A model generated the notes under the pieces. It did not search any database. It worked only from the letters and a program-made list of their open reading frames with translations, and had not been told where the DNA came from. The translations under genes and the position numbers were made by a program. From contig PBFW01000052.1 of assembly GCA_002719955.1 (NCBI GenBank), positions 1 to 64,000 of the forward strand: a stretch of 64,000 nucleotides of DNA, in the 5' to 3' direction. Numbering within the stretch: position 1 is the first letter of the stretch; the number at the start of each line of letters is the position of its first letter. This DNA comes from Deltaproteobacteria bacterium (GTDB lineage Bacteria; Myxococcota_A; UBA9160; UBA4427). Shown here piece after piece: positions 8,074 to 17,140 of this stretch.

Positions 8074-9264
8074 TCAGTCGGCTAGGCGCGGAATTAGTTC
8101 CTCGCCCGTCAGGCGGATGCTCTTCATAACGACTTCGTTGGGGACAGCGCCCATCTGCATGAGGCACATCAGGCGATCGGCGCCGATATCGGCGAAGCCC
8201 TTCAGCTTGGCCTCGCACGCGTCGACGTCACCGATCACCACGGATTCGATCGACTCCATCACTTCGAAGGCCTCGACTTTGTCGATCGGGTGACCGGCGA
8301 GCTGGCGATTCAGGAGCGCAATCACCGGCACCGGATCGTTCAGGTCGAGACCCTCGAAATCCTCGGGGGCGTCGAGGGCAGCGTCGCTTTCCGGCGATGA
8401 ATCCTTGAAATCGCCCCGGATGGCATCGATCCAAGTATCCCGCGGAACGTGAAATACGGTCGGTGCCGCGTTGATGAACCAGAGGATGGCTTCGGCCGCA
8501 CCGGAGTCGATCGCCGCCTGGCGCGTTTCCGCGCACAGCATGAAGGTGAAGATCGAGCGCTGGGCATTCACGAAATGACCGGCGGGATCACAATTGGCGA
8601 GCCCACGATCATATTCACCGAGCAATTTTTTCAGGGTCGAGAGGGGCGAAACGAGCGTCGTCCCAAGCGCGCCCACACCCAACGATCCAGCCATATAGAA
8701 GGACTCGGGGCTCGTCGAGGTCTGCCAGAGCGGAGGGTGCGGCTGCTGGATCGGTTTGGGGACGACATTGCGCGGCGGAATCGTCGCGAAGTCGCTCTTC
8801 CATTCGAAGGAATCCTGGGTCCACATTTTCGGCATCATCAGCAGCGCCTCGCGCAACTGCTCGCGCGACGTCTCCGGGTCGACCTCGAAGGTCTCCCATT
8901 CCGTTCCCCCCGAGCGTGCCAATCCGAGTTCGAGCCGGCCTCCGCTCATCTGATCGAGGAAGGCCGCACGTTCGGCGACGCGCATCGGATGATTGATGCT
9001 GAAGGGCGCGAGCACACCTGCGTGGCCGAGATGGATCCGCTCGGTCACCTGCGACAGGACCGCCAGCACCATCTCCGGCGACGAGGAGTAGCTGAATTCG
9101 TCCGCCCCGTGGTGTTCGACGGTCCACCAACAGCCGAAGCCTAGCTCGTCCGCGAGTCGTGCCTGTTCGATCGAATCGAGGAAGACCTCTTGCTCGAATG
9201 CCGGACCCGGGGATGTTCCCGCCGGCCTTGCACGCTGAAGCTCAGAGAATATATCCAGGATCAT
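8074..9264 (-). CDS. LLM-class flavin-dependent monooxygenase (bacterial luciferase-like)
   Basis: A 396-residue protein close to the luciferase alpha-type subgroup: EQARLADELGFGCWWTVEHHG in the first barrel turn, FSINHPMRVAERAAFLDQMSGGRLELGLARSGG in the middle, and a long C-terminal helical extension. It should use reduced flavin (FMNH2) and oxygen, or F420, on a small substrate. It is the first gene of the five-gene minus-strand run; the MBL lipoprotein gene starts 20 bases after its stop. A divergent glyoxalase-fold gene begins about 80 bases upstream, leaving a short shared promoter region. Substrate unknown. Confidence 0.87.
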   Translation of the reverse strand: MILDIFSELQRARPAGTSPGPAFEQEVFLDSIEQARLADELGFGCWWTVEHHGADEFSYSSSPEMVLAVLSQVTERIHLGHAGVLAPFSINHPMRVAERAAFLDQMSGGRLELGLARSGGTEWETFEVDPETSREQLREALLMMPKMWTQDSFEWKSDFATIPPRNVVPKPIQQPHPPLWQTSTSPESFYMAGSLGVGALGTTLVSPLSTLKKLLGEYDRGLANCDPAGHFVNAQRSIFTFMLCAETRQAAIDSGAAEAILWFINAAPTVFHVPRDTWIDAIRGDFKDSSPESDAALDAPEDFEGLDLNDPVPVIALLNRQLAGHPIDKVEAFEVMESIESVVIGDVDACEAKLKGFADIGADRLMCLMQMGAVPNEVVMKSIRLTGEELIPRLAD

Positions 9265-9344
9265 GGTGTTCCCTCCACTCCCGATTCTACCCTCGCGGGG
9301 CGCCTCAAGTCGAGCGAGGATTGCGGCACGCGATCGGCGCCTCG

Positions 9345-10184
9345 ATGCCCCGCTTCCCGCACCCGGAAACGCCCAACATATCCACCTCGCCCAACGATTC
9401 CACCGAATCCATCCAGGACAGCGATTGGTCGGTCGAATCGCTCTTCCATTTCGTCGTGAACACCTGGAATTTCGAGCGCTCCCTGGAATTCTATCAGCGG
9501 CTCGGCTTCGGGGTATTGCGAGATAATCGCGACGTCATCTGGCCCCAATTTGTGGGTGAGAATTTTGGAATGGAGGCCGCACAGGGCCGCGGGGCACTCC
9601 TCGGTCTGGGCGAATCCGAACACCATACCCGCCTCGATCTGATCGAGTGGCTCGAGCCCCGATGGGAGAACCCGAATGACCCGCCCTCCCCCAAGCGCGT
9701 CCCACGCATCATGGCGCTGCGAACGCGGAACCTGCGTGCCGCTTACGAGGACCTGCAAAACCAGGGCGTCGCGTTCATCACCCCTCCCCGGAACGCCGAT
9801 CCCAAGGCCGGCGTCGAGTCGGTCGTGTGCTGCCATGATCCCGAAGGCTCTGTGGTCGAGCTGATCGAATATATGGGAATCGCCTCGGCAGCCGGATCGA
9901 TGACCTCGATGTCCGGTCGGACGACACGAAATGAGACTGGGCGGCACACGGCCGGAGTTCGACGCAGAACCAGGGTCGTGGCACTCGCCACGAAAGGGTC
10001 CGCCACGCGGTTTTCCCGACCTAGGATCTCGCGGCCCCCGTCGCAGCGCGGGCCATCGCAGTCACTGAGAATGCTCCGAGTCCCCGCCGCCCGTTCGGTT
10101 ATGCTCGCTCTGCGAGCGCGACTTTCCGCTGCGACTCCGGCTCGCGATGAGCCCGGTCGATCCGCCAGGGATAAAGAGATATGA
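9345..10184 (+). CDS. VOC (glyoxalase/bleomycin-resistance fold) protein with an anomalous tail
   Basis: From the ATG at 9345 the frame encodes 279 residues. Roughly residues 20-180 form a vicinal-oxygen-chelate domain: LFHFVVNTWNFERSLEFYQR at the start and CCHDPEGSVVELIEYMG at the end, with histidine and glutamate in the usual metal positions. It may be a lyase, isomerase or dioxygenase. The last ~100 residues are rich in arginine, serine and threonine, match nothing I know and look like read-through of non-coding DNA. The frame closes at a TGA that overlaps the ATG of the GMC oxidoreductase gene (ATGA at 10181). Either the original stop near 9900 was lost or the coding region was extended. 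The start is uncertain; other in-frame starts lie further upstream. Confidence 0.65.
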   Translation: MPRFPHPETPNISTSPNDSTESIQDSDWSVESLFHFVVNTWNFERSLEFYQRLGFGVLRDNRDVIWPQFVGENFGMEAAQGRGALLGLGESEHHTRLDLIEWLEPRWENPNDPPSPKRVPRIMALRTRNLRAAYEDLQNQGVAFITPPRNADPKAGVESVVCCHDPEGSVVELIEYMGIASAAGSMTSMSGRTTRNETGRHTAGVRRRTRVVALATKGSATRFSRPRISRPPSQRGPSQSLRMLRVPAARSVMLALRARLSAATPARDEPGRSARDKEI

Positions 10185-11656
10185 GTCTGGACACCATCAT
10201 CATCGGCGCCGGATCTGCCGGCTGCGTACTCGCGGCGCGCCTCAGTGAAGACCCGCAGCACGATGTGCTCCTGCTCGAAGCGGGCCCCGCCCACGATCCC
10301 GCCGCGCTGCCCGACCAGGTCGAATTCCTCGGCCTCGGTTACCAGTGGCCGATCGAATGGGGCGAGGAAGTCCAGTCGAGCGACGGACGCGTCCTTCCCT
10401 ATCTGCGAGGGCGAGGCGTCGGTGGGTCTTCCAGCATCAACGGGGGCGTCGCGATGCGGGCAGAGCCCGCCGATCTCATCCATTGGCCCAAGGGCTGGCA
10501 ATGGGAGGAGATGCTCCCGTGGTTCCGAAAGCTCGAGAATGACCGTGAATTCGGTTCGGCGGACTATCATGGCGACGCCGGCCCGATCCCGGTCCTGCGC
10601 TGGGCCGAGAGCGACTGGGATCCGACCTATCGTGCTTTCTACGAAGCCTGCACGAAGCTGGGCATCGTCGAGAGTCCTGACCACAATGCCCCGGACACGA
10701 CGGGTGTCGGAGCGATTCCGATGAATCGTGACGGTAGCCGACGACTTTCCGCCAGCGTGACCCATCTCTATCCCGCGCTGGATCGTGCGAATCTGGAGGT
10801 CCGCGGCGACGCGCTCGTCGCGAAGGTCCTGCTCGACGGGGGCGTCGCGATCGGCGTCGAACTCGCGAGTGGAGAACGTCTCGAGGCGGCGCGCGTGATC
10901 CTCGCGGCGGGCGTCCTGCACACCCCGACCCTGCTCTGGCGTTCGGGAATCGGGCCGGCGGATGCCTTGCGGGGCCTCGCCATCGATCCGCTCGTGGATG
11001 CCCCGGCCGTCGGCGCCCACTGGACCGACCATATGATGCTGGAACTCTCGACTCCGGTGAGCGATCGCTTCATCCGCCCGGGCAATCAGGGCATCCAGGT
11101 CCTGGCTCGGGTCAGCGCGGAAGGCAGCCCCTATTCGAATGATCTCCAGATCACACCCTGGTGCGAGCGGGTCGGGAAGGACGAATACAAGTTGAACCTG
11201 AGCATTTCGCTCCAACAACCCTTTGGCGAAGCAGAGGTCGCCGCGGCGGGTCCCGGCGCGAATGAGCGGGGCGTCTTTACGTGGCCCTTCCCGAGCGACG
11301 CACGCAATATCGAGCGCCTCCGCTACGGCTACCGACTCGCGGCGCGAATCCTTGCGAATTCCGGAATCTCACGCGAGCCCGGCGAGCTCGCGCGTGCCGA
11401 GGCCCAGAGTGACGCTGAACTCGACGCCTGGATCGCCCGGTCTCATGGGGCGTTCTACCACGGCGTTGGCTCCTGCCAGATGGGCGAGAGCGATGAGCTG
11501 CCCCTCGATCTCGACCTCTCCCTCCGCGGCGTGAGGGGCCTCTACGTCATCGATGGCGCGTCGATTCCCCGCGTCACGCGCAGCAATACGCATCTCGTGA
11601 TCGTCGCCCTGGCGGAACGGGCAGCGGCGATGCTCATCGGCACAGAGTCGATCTAG
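10181..11656 (+). CDS. GMC-family FAD-dependent oxidoreductase (choline/alcohol dehydrogenase type)
   Basis: A 491-residue flavoprotein. The FAD-binding motif IIIGAGSAGCVLAARL is at residues 6-21 with LLLEAGP at the end of the second strand. The first GMC signature GRGVGGSSSINGGVAMR lies near 75-91. The C-terminal active-site region includes HGAFYHGVGSCQMG, where histidines are the expected catalytic bases, and VIDGASIPRVTRSNTH. It should oxidise a primary or secondary alcohol, possibly a terpenoid or polyethylene-glycol-like substrate. The start codon overlaps the stop of the upstream VOC frame, so the two may be translationally coupled. The 139-base gap to the convergent AsmA gene contains a 14-base direct repeat (GGGAAGAGATCGAG) but no clear terminator. 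Confidence 0.9.
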   Translation: MSLDTIIIGAGSAGCVLAARLSEDPQHDVLLLEAGPAHDPAALPDQVEFLGLGYQWPIEWGEEVQSSDGRVLPYLRGRGVGGSSSINGGVAMRAEPADLIHWPKGWQWEEMLPWFRKLENDREFGSADYHGDAGPIPVLRWAESDWDPTYRAFYEACTKLGIVESPDHNAPDTTGVGAIPMNRDGSRRLSASVTHLYPALDRANLEVRGDALVAKVLLDGGVAIGVELASGERLEAARVILAAGVLHTPTLLWRSGIGPADALRGLAIDPLVDAPAVGAHWTDHMMLELSTPVSDRFIRPGNQGIQVLARVSAEGSPYSNDLQITPWCERVGKDEYKLNLSISLQQPFGEAEVAAAGPGANERGVFTWPFPSDARNIERLRYGYRLAARILANSGISREPGELARAEAQSDAELDAWIARSHGAFYHGVGSCQMGESDELPLDLDLSLRGVRGLYVIDGASIPRVTRSNTHLVIVALAERAAAMLIGTESI

Positions 11657-11795
11657 GCGCGCACCCCTTTGGGAAGAGATCGAGGGTGGGAAGAGATCGA
11701 GAACGAATGGCTTCGGGCCACCTCGACCCGCTCGACCGGCCAGTGATCCCAGCCAAAATCAGCGGCCTCGAAACGATGAGGCCGAATTCGCTTCC

Positions 11796-13589
11796 CTAGC
11801 GGCCCAGCAGTCGCCCCAGGCCTTCCTTGAGCAGATCTTCCGCAGAATCCCGATCGGCCTCCCCGGCCGCGTCTCCTTCGGGCGTGCGGTGATTCCTCCC
11901 GAAGATCGCGTCGCCCAGCTTCTTGGTCACGCGATCCGTCACCTCTTTCTTCGCGCTCGCAGTAGCCATCTGGGAAAGCGCTGCGAGATCGGGCATCAGA
12001 CTCGGGGCGTCGGTCGTTCCTCCGAAGCGAAGCGGGAGGGTCACGATCTCTCCGTCGGCGAGGATCGCAGCGAACCAATCCGCTTTCGCCAGAATCTTCT
12101 GGGAGAGGTCCTGCGAGAATCGGATCGTTCCCTCCGCCGCGATCGACCCGTCGAGACCGAGAGTCCCCACGGCCTGGATTGCAAAATCACCCGCCTCGAG
12201 GGAGAGATCCCTGGCGGTGATTGCGCCCTCTGCAATCTCGAGAGCCATGTCGATCGTCTCGAAGGGCGTTCGATCCCCCGCAAGCGCATTCGGCGCGACA
12301 TCGCGAATCGAGTGGGCCGCCAACTGCCCCAATCCAGGATCGGCAACGAGGCGCCCGACCAGGCTGTTCAAAACATTTACCTGCTCCAGCGCCCCTTCGC
12401 CGATCTCGAAGCGCAGACTCCCCGCCAGGCTTCGCTTGAGTGATTCCCACTCGAGACTGTCACCTCGCAGCGCCAATTCTCCGCCAAGCCTGCCCGAGAG
12501 CATGCCCGGCGGCCAGCCGAGAAGGGCAGCTGCTAGCTCGCCCGAGTCGAGATTCTGGATCTTCGTCATCAAATCGAAAGGCGACGCATCCGGCTCACCT
12601 AATACAACCTCTCCGGTCAGATCGACGCTGCCCCCGGCCAGCGCGATCGCCACCTGATCCATCTTCACCCGGGATCCACGAGCCGTATCGTGATAGACGA
12701 GGTCGACCGCGATCGAATCGAGATCGAACCCGGCGAGTCGTGCATTCTGCGACCGAACGCGAACCGGAACACCCGATTTCGCCGGATTCGCTGCCAGGAC
12801 CACGTCGATCTCGAGCGAATCGATCCGCTCGACCGCTGCCCCTTCTTCGAATCGCACCCCGAAGATCGCGGGATGGAAGGTGGGACTCTGCAGCCGAAGG
12901 GTCCCCTCGAGCGGATCCAGGCTCCCGAGCCTGATCTCCCCCTCGAGTCGACTCGCGAGCCCGGTCTCGGCCGCTTTAGCAGACCGCGCACGTCCCGAAA
13001 AACCGATCGCGATCGGACCCTCCAACGCCAGGTCTGTCCCCGAGGTTTCGAAGCCGTCGATCACGAGAGAAAGCCCTTCCGAGCTCGTACGGTCCTCGAA
13101 GTGGATTGTGCCCCCGGTAATCTCGAGCAGCGCGATGGCGACGGCGAGTGGAGCCCCCTCTTCCGCGGGCGACGGCTCATTCGGGGGCGCCTCGCCCTGT
13201 CCGACGAGAGCCGAGAAATTGAAGCCCTCGGCGGTCTGGACGATGCGAATCGTGGGTGCGTCGAAGCGGATCCCACTGACTTCGATGCGCCGCTGAAGCG
13301 CGGGCAGGATTCGAAGGCCCAGATAGGCTTCTTCGAGGCGTAGAAAATCCAGCGGACCAAAGCGCGGATCTTCAGCGATCCGCAGACCGACGACGCGAAC
13401 CGCGAGACCGCTCGAGAATGCGACTTCGGCGGCTTCGAAGGACACTTCCCGCCCCACCGCATCGCTCGCGAGCCCGGTCAGGGTCTCGCGATTCTCTTCC
13501 AGATACGTGTTCACGTTGAAGATCGCGACGACTACCGCGACGATCAGGACGAGGATCAAGATGGTCAGACCGATGACGACTCTTCGCAT
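11796..13589 (-). CDS. AsmA-family protein
   Basis: A 597-residue protein with one N-terminal membrane segment (about 5-25, a run of V, I, L and A) and a long beta-rich body typical of AsmA/TamB-like proteins. Recognisable pieces include the early TLTGLASDAVGREVSF segment and the C-terminal repeat-like stretch of ITARDLSLEAGDFAIQAVGTLGLDGSI. AsmA proteins span the periplasm as lipid-conducting grooves and influence outer-membrane lipid composition, so this supports a diderm host. The extreme C-terminus is polar and charged. It is probably transcribed alone: 122 bases separate it from the upstream kinase gene, and a convergent oxidoreductase lies downstream. Confidence 0.85.
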   Translation of the reverse strand: MRRVVIGLTILILVLIVAVVVAIFNVNTYLEENRETLTGLASDAVGREVSFEAAEVAFSSGLAVRVVGLRIAEDPRFGPLDFLRLEEAYLGLRILPALQRRIEVSGIRFDAPTIRIVQTAEGFNFSALVGQGEAPPNEPSPAEEGAPLAVAIALLEITGGTIHFEDRTSSEGLSLVIDGFETSGTDLALEGPIAIGFSGRARSAKAAETGLASRLEGEIRLGSLDPLEGTLRLQSPTFHPAIFGVRFEEGAAVERIDSLEIDVVLAANPAKSGVPVRVRSQNARLAGFDLDSIAVDLVYHDTARGSRVKMDQVAIALAGGSVDLTGEVVLGEPDASPFDLMTKIQNLDSGELAAALLGWPPGMLSGRLGGELALRGDSLEWESLKRSLAGSLRFEIGEGALEQVNVLNSLVGRLVADPGLGQLAAHSIRDVAPNALAGDRTPFETIDMALEIAEGAITARDLSLEAGDFAIQAVGTLGLDGSIAAEGTIRFSQDLSQKILAKADWFAAILADGEIVTLPLRFGGTTDAPSLMPDLAALSQMATASAKKEVTDRVTKKLGDAIFGRNHRTPEGDAAGEADRDSAEDLLKEGLGRLLGR

Positions 13590-13711
13590 TCTTCCCTCGC
13601 CTAAAACCGCTCAATCGGGTCGCAGAATCCCGCCCGAACAAGGAAAATGCTGGATTGACCGATCCAGAGCAATCCACCCAGCGGATTCATGCCGGTCTCA
13701 GGGATTCTCCC

Positions 13712-14830
13712 TCATCTCGTTGCGCCCTCCACGATTTCAGCGCGAACCCCGCGACAATTCGCTGCAGCGTCGAAAAAACCCTGCTGTTCGCGCACTCTGA
13801 ATGCGTTGTGTTCGGCGGCCGTCTCGAATCGTGCCTCGTCCCAGGCGAAATAGGATTCTTCGAGCATATCTGTCGCGAAGCGTACACAGAGTTCCAGGCT
13901 GACCCGTTCCGCGGCCAAAACGAGCGAGTCTGCCTCTGCGCGGGAGAGCGGTCGCGCATAGCCCTGGACGAAACCGGCCAGCGACGCCGCAAAGATCTCC
14001 AAATCGAAGTGCGCACCCCGCCCATCCGGTTTTCTCCGATGGCACCACGATCGCCAGGCGTCCCCCCATTCGCCCCAGAGCGGGGCCCACATCAGCGTGT
14101 CGAAGTCGACCAGCGCGATCGCGCGATCGCGCTCTGGGGGATGCGTACCCTCGAAGAGAAGATTGGCCAGCTTCAGATCACCGTGAATCACGCGATCTGG
14201 AACGAGAGGGGGGGGGCCGAGCCGCGCCAAACGCTCCTCGATCCAGGCCGCAATCGCACGCACTTCCGACGCAAGACGGTGATCCGTGTGTTCTTCGAGC
14301 GCTCTTCGCAACCGATCGATATAGCGCGGTGTATTCCGCAAAGGAATTCCCATTGGCGCAAGCGGAGCGTCGAAGTCGTCGAGGGCAGCGTGAAATCGGC
14401 CGACCAGCGCACCGGCCGAGCGCGCCTGAAGCTCCGACTCGATCCGCTCGAAACTCTCGCCGGCGAGATGGGTCAGCAATCGCCAACGCCCCTGGCTGGG
14501 CAGATCGATCCAGAGCGCCCCATCCCGGGTGGGCAAGAGTTCCAGGGTCGCGAACCCGCGCTCTTTGAGATGGTGCGTCACCGCCGCGATATTGTCGTGA
14601 ATCTCTGGCGCGAAGACGTCGCTCACGCGCTGGAGCACATACTCGCCGCTCTGCGCCCGAACATGCAGGCTCCGGTGAAGCAAACCTCCCGACAGCGTCC
14701 GAAGAGCGAGGCGCCCCGCAAGCGCCGGGAATGCCTGACGCACCCTCTCCGGAATCTCCATGGGATCCGTACCATCTCCCCACGCGTTCGGATCGGCGTC
14801 CCGAACGTCATCGGCCTCGAACGAATTCAT
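13712..14830 (-). CDS. APH-fold kinase, N-acetylhexosamine 1-kinase (NahK)-like
   Basis: A 372-residue small-molecule kinase of the aminoglycoside phosphotransferase fold. The N-lobe has the GEYVLQRVSDVFAPEIHDNI segment, which strongly recalls NahK. The catalytic loop VIHGDLKLANLLF has Asp218 and Asn223, and the metal-binding aspartate is in VDFDTL (242). All catalytic residues are present, so it should be active, phosphorylating a sugar, amino sugar or other hydroxyl. Length is close to that of NahK (about 360). The ATG at 14830 lacks a good ribosome site; Met24 (14761) is an alternative. It lies between AsmA and a luciferase-like gene on the same strand but about 120-200 bases from each, so cotranscription is uncertain. 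Confidence 0.82.
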   Translation of the reverse strand: MNSFEADDVRDADPNAWGDGTDPMEIPERVRQAFPALAGRLALRTLSGGLLHRSLHVRAQSGEYVLQRVSDVFAPEIHDNIAAVTHHLKERGFATLELLPTRDGALWIDLPSQGRWRLLTHLAGESFERIESELQARSAGALVGRFHAALDDFDAPLAPMGIPLRNTPRYIDRLRRALEEHTDHRLASEVRAIAAWIEERLARLGPPPLVPDRVIHGDLKLANLLFEGTHPPERDRAIALVDFDTLMWAPLWGEWGDAWRSWCHRRKPDGRGAHFDLEIFAASLAGFVQGYARPLSRAEADSLVLAAERVSLELCVRFATDMLEESYFAWDEARFETAAEHNAFRVREQQGFFDAAANCRGVRAEIVEGATR

Positions 14831-15030
14831 GTCGTGGAGTGTAGGGGGGTCGAGTCACCGCTTCGAGATGGCAAGCGACCCGATTTTCATCGTCTCGAGT
14901 ATTTCGCTCGACTCCCTGGACATGCGATCACTCGTGGGAACTCGCTGATTGGATATCCCCCACCCCAGAACACCCCCGATCGCAATCTCCCGCTGGATGC
15001 CTCGGAGGCCGAGAAAGATCGGACGATCGC

Positions 15031-15906
15031 CTAACGTGACTTGTGAATCAGATTCTCGGCGAACCAGTTGATCTGGTCGATCTTCTCTTCGAGTGTCTGT
15101 GTATCCGGGGTGCCGTCGTAGGGATTTCGAAACCCCGCGATCGCCTCGCCGACGGCGAGATCCTCGAGCTTCTTGATCCCGTCGAGACTGAACGCCTCCA
15201 CCCCCATGGACTGATATTCAAAAGGAAGATGATCCCTCCCGTATTCCTTGCGAAGACCATCGATCTCATCGATGAGCAGCTTGAGATCGTCGAGGGTCCC
15301 CCCCGCATGAATGAATCCGTCTCCCCGTAGAGCAGCCCGACGAAGAGCCGGCTTCGAGTGTCCCCCGATCAGCATCGGAACGGGTTGGGGCGGCACCGGA
15401 CAGATCCGCATCGAATCGATCTGGAAGATTTCGCCGTCGTAAGAGAAATAATCTCCGGTCATGAGGCCGCGAACGATGTCCATCATCTCATCCATTCGCT
15501 GACCGCGCTTCTCCCAGGGAACCTGACAGGCCGCGAAGTCGTCGGGCCAGGGACTGATCCCGACCCCGAAGGCAAAACGCTGATCGGTCATCACCGCGAT
15601 CGATGAGAGTTGTTTGGCAACGATCACAGGCTGGCGAATCGCGAGTTTCATCACCGAAGTCGTGAAGCGGATCTTCGAGGTGATCGCGGCCATCGCGGGA
15701 ATCGCCACGAAAGGCTCCAGAAAGGGGACGCCATCGAGGAACTCGCGATCTCCCGTTCCGTTGTAGGGATATTGACTATCCGACTCCTCGGGATAACAGA
15801 TGCTGTCCGGGAGCGTGAAGCTATCGAAGCCCGCCTCTTCCGCCGCGCGGGCGAGGGGCAGATAGAAAGCGGGGGCACACATGGTGGCGTGGTAGGCAAA
15901 GCGCAT
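15031..15906 (-). CDS. LLM-class flavin/F420-dependent oxidoreductase
   Basis: A 291-residue luciferase-like protein of the shorter F420-type group. Seen features are the N-terminal AAEEAGFDSFTLPDS segment, VAIPAMAAITSKIRFTTSV, the conserved IVAKQLSSIAVMTDQRFAFGVG strand, and PVPMLIGGHSKPALRRAALRGDGF. This arrangement is common in F420-dependent oxidoreductases annotated as TIGR03619-like. It should oxidise or reduce a small hydrophobic substrate. The ATG at 15906 follows an AGGAGAG about five bases upstream. It stands alone, with 200 bases to the next gene downstream and 420 bases of gene-free sequence upstream. Confidence 0.85.
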   Translation of the reverse strand: MRFAYHATMCAPAFYLPLARAAEEAGFDSFTLPDSICYPEESDSQYPYNGTGDREFLDGVPFLEPFVAIPAMAAITSKIRFTTSVMKLAIRQPVIVAKQLSSIAVMTDQRFAFGVGISPWPDDFAACQVPWEKRGQRMDEMMDIVRGLMTGDYFSYDGEIFQIDSMRICPVPPQPVPMLIGGHSKPALRRAALRGDGFIHAGGTLDDLKLLIDEIDGLRKEYGRDHLPFEYQSMGVEAFSLDGIKKLEDLAVGEAIAGFRNPYDGTPDTQTLEEKIDQINWFAENLIHKSR

Positions 15907-16326
15907 GAATCTCTCCTGGGAGGGCTCGGGGCGAGGCCGGACTCTAACTGTGGAAATCGACTTTGTGGAGAGGCCTCCACGGATGAAGCCTCCGTCCGGC
16001 TTCCCCTGGAAATGGCCGGATGACCGAAGGTCGTCGTATTCTCGCCGACGTCGAAGACGCAGACGATCATCGGGTTCGACCTGTCGCGAGGACGACGACG
16101 AAAGATATGCAGCGCCCCTTCGAGCCAGGAAGCACCCGATCCCGGTGCCGATGGCAGACGATTCTCCATCCCCCGCTCCAGAAAGGCGCGCCCCGAGTCA
16201 ACCCTCGTCAACACCGTGCGAGAGTCCACCAAAGACGCGATGGCCAGGAGACACCAGCCCGCGTTAGACTCATCCCTTCGACCGATTCCGGCCCTCCAAC
16301 GCCACATTGAAAAAGGGGAGAAGCGC
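15907..16326. other. gene-free divergent intergenic region
   Basis: Between the luciferase-like gene (minus) and the SDR gene (plus). Open frames exist on both strands but none resembles a family or has a good ribosome site. It presumably holds the two divergent promoters; I could not identify specific -35/-10 elements or operators. Confidence 0.4.
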
Positions 16327-17124
16327 ATGGGAACCATCGCAATCACGGGCGCCGCGTCCGGAATCGGAGCGGCGACCGCAGCACGTCTGACCAACGAAGG
16401 CCACCGGGTCATCGGTGTCGATCTCCACAAGACGGACATCACGGCGGATCTGTCAGCGCCCGAGGGGCGCCAGTCCGCGATCGACCAGATTCTCGACGGG
16501 TGCGGCGGCACCCTCGACGGATTCGTCCCCTGCGCGGGGCTCTCGGGATTGCCCGATCGACCCGGCAGCCTGCTCGTCAGCCTCAACTATTTCGGGTCGG
16601 TCGAACTGATCGAGGGCCTTCGCGGGGCACTGGCCAGGAGCGAGGCCTCTTCGGTGGTCGGGCTCTGCTCGAATTCGACCACGACCGCCCCGGGTCTGCC
16701 GATGGAACTCGTCGAAGCCCTCACGAACGGAGACGAGGAAGCCGCGCGCGCGATCGGCGACAAGACGGGCTCGATCATGGCCTACCCCGCGACCAAGATG
16801 GCGCTGGCTCGATGGATTCGAAAGAACTCGGTGAGCGAAGACTGGATCGGCCAGGGAATCAACCTGAACGCGATCGCTCCCGGCAAGACCGAAACGGCGA
16901 TGGTCGCCGAAGGCCGCGCCGACCCGATCCTCGGCAAGGCCATGGACCTCTTCCCCATGCCGATCGGGCGGGACGGCCGCCCCGAAGAGATCGCCAGCAT
17001 GATCTGTTATCTGCTCGGCCCCGAGGCACGCTTCATCGTGGGCAGCGTTTTCTTCATCGATGGTGGAACCGACGCCCTGCTCCGGCCCAACGACTTCCCG
17101 TCGGTGATGCCGGTTCCCGTTTAG
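16327..17124 (+). CDS. SDR, 3-alpha-hydroxysteroid dehydrogenase/carbonyl reductase type
   Basis: A 265-residue SDR with TGAASGIG at residues 7-14, an unusually short region after the first strand (VIGVDLHKTDITADLS), CAGLSG in place of NNAG, and YPATK as the active-site tyrosine-lysine pair. The short D-L-H-x-x-D-I layout and the insertion before the active site (VEALTNGDEEAARAIG) match the 3-alpha-hydroxysteroid dehydrogenase/carbonyl reductase subgroup known from Comamonas. It probably oxidises hydroxysteroids or reduces ketones with NAD(P). The start is supported by AAGGGGAG about six bases upstream. It converges with the alcohol dehydrogenase gene, only 16 bases away. Subgroup membership is my judgement from motif spacing. 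Confidence 0.85.
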   Translation: MGTIAITGAASGIGAATAARLTNEGHRVIGVDLHKTDITADLSAPEGRQSAIDQILDGCGGTLDGFVPCAGLSGLPDRPGSLLVSLNYFGSVELIEGLRGALARSEASSVVGLCSNSTTTAPGLPMELVEALTNGDEEAARAIGDKTGSIMAYPATKMALARWIRKNSVSEDWIGQGINLNAIAPGKTETAMVAEGRADPILGKAMDLFPMPIGRDGRPEEIASMICYLLGPEARFIVGSVFFIDGGTDALLRPNDFPSVMPVPV

Positions 17125-17140
17125 GACACGGGCGCTGGAC

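Noticed and set aside
9743-11218. 491-codon open frame opposite the VOC and GMC genes
   Set aside because: It is antisense to a complete GMC oxidoreductase with intact motifs, is arginine/glutamate-rich and resembles no family; a GC-rich shadow frame.
11670-11700. direct repeat GGGAAGAGATCGAG between the GMC and AsmA genes
   Set aside because: A single 14-base duplication with no other mobile-element or regulatory sign; recorded only in the gene note.
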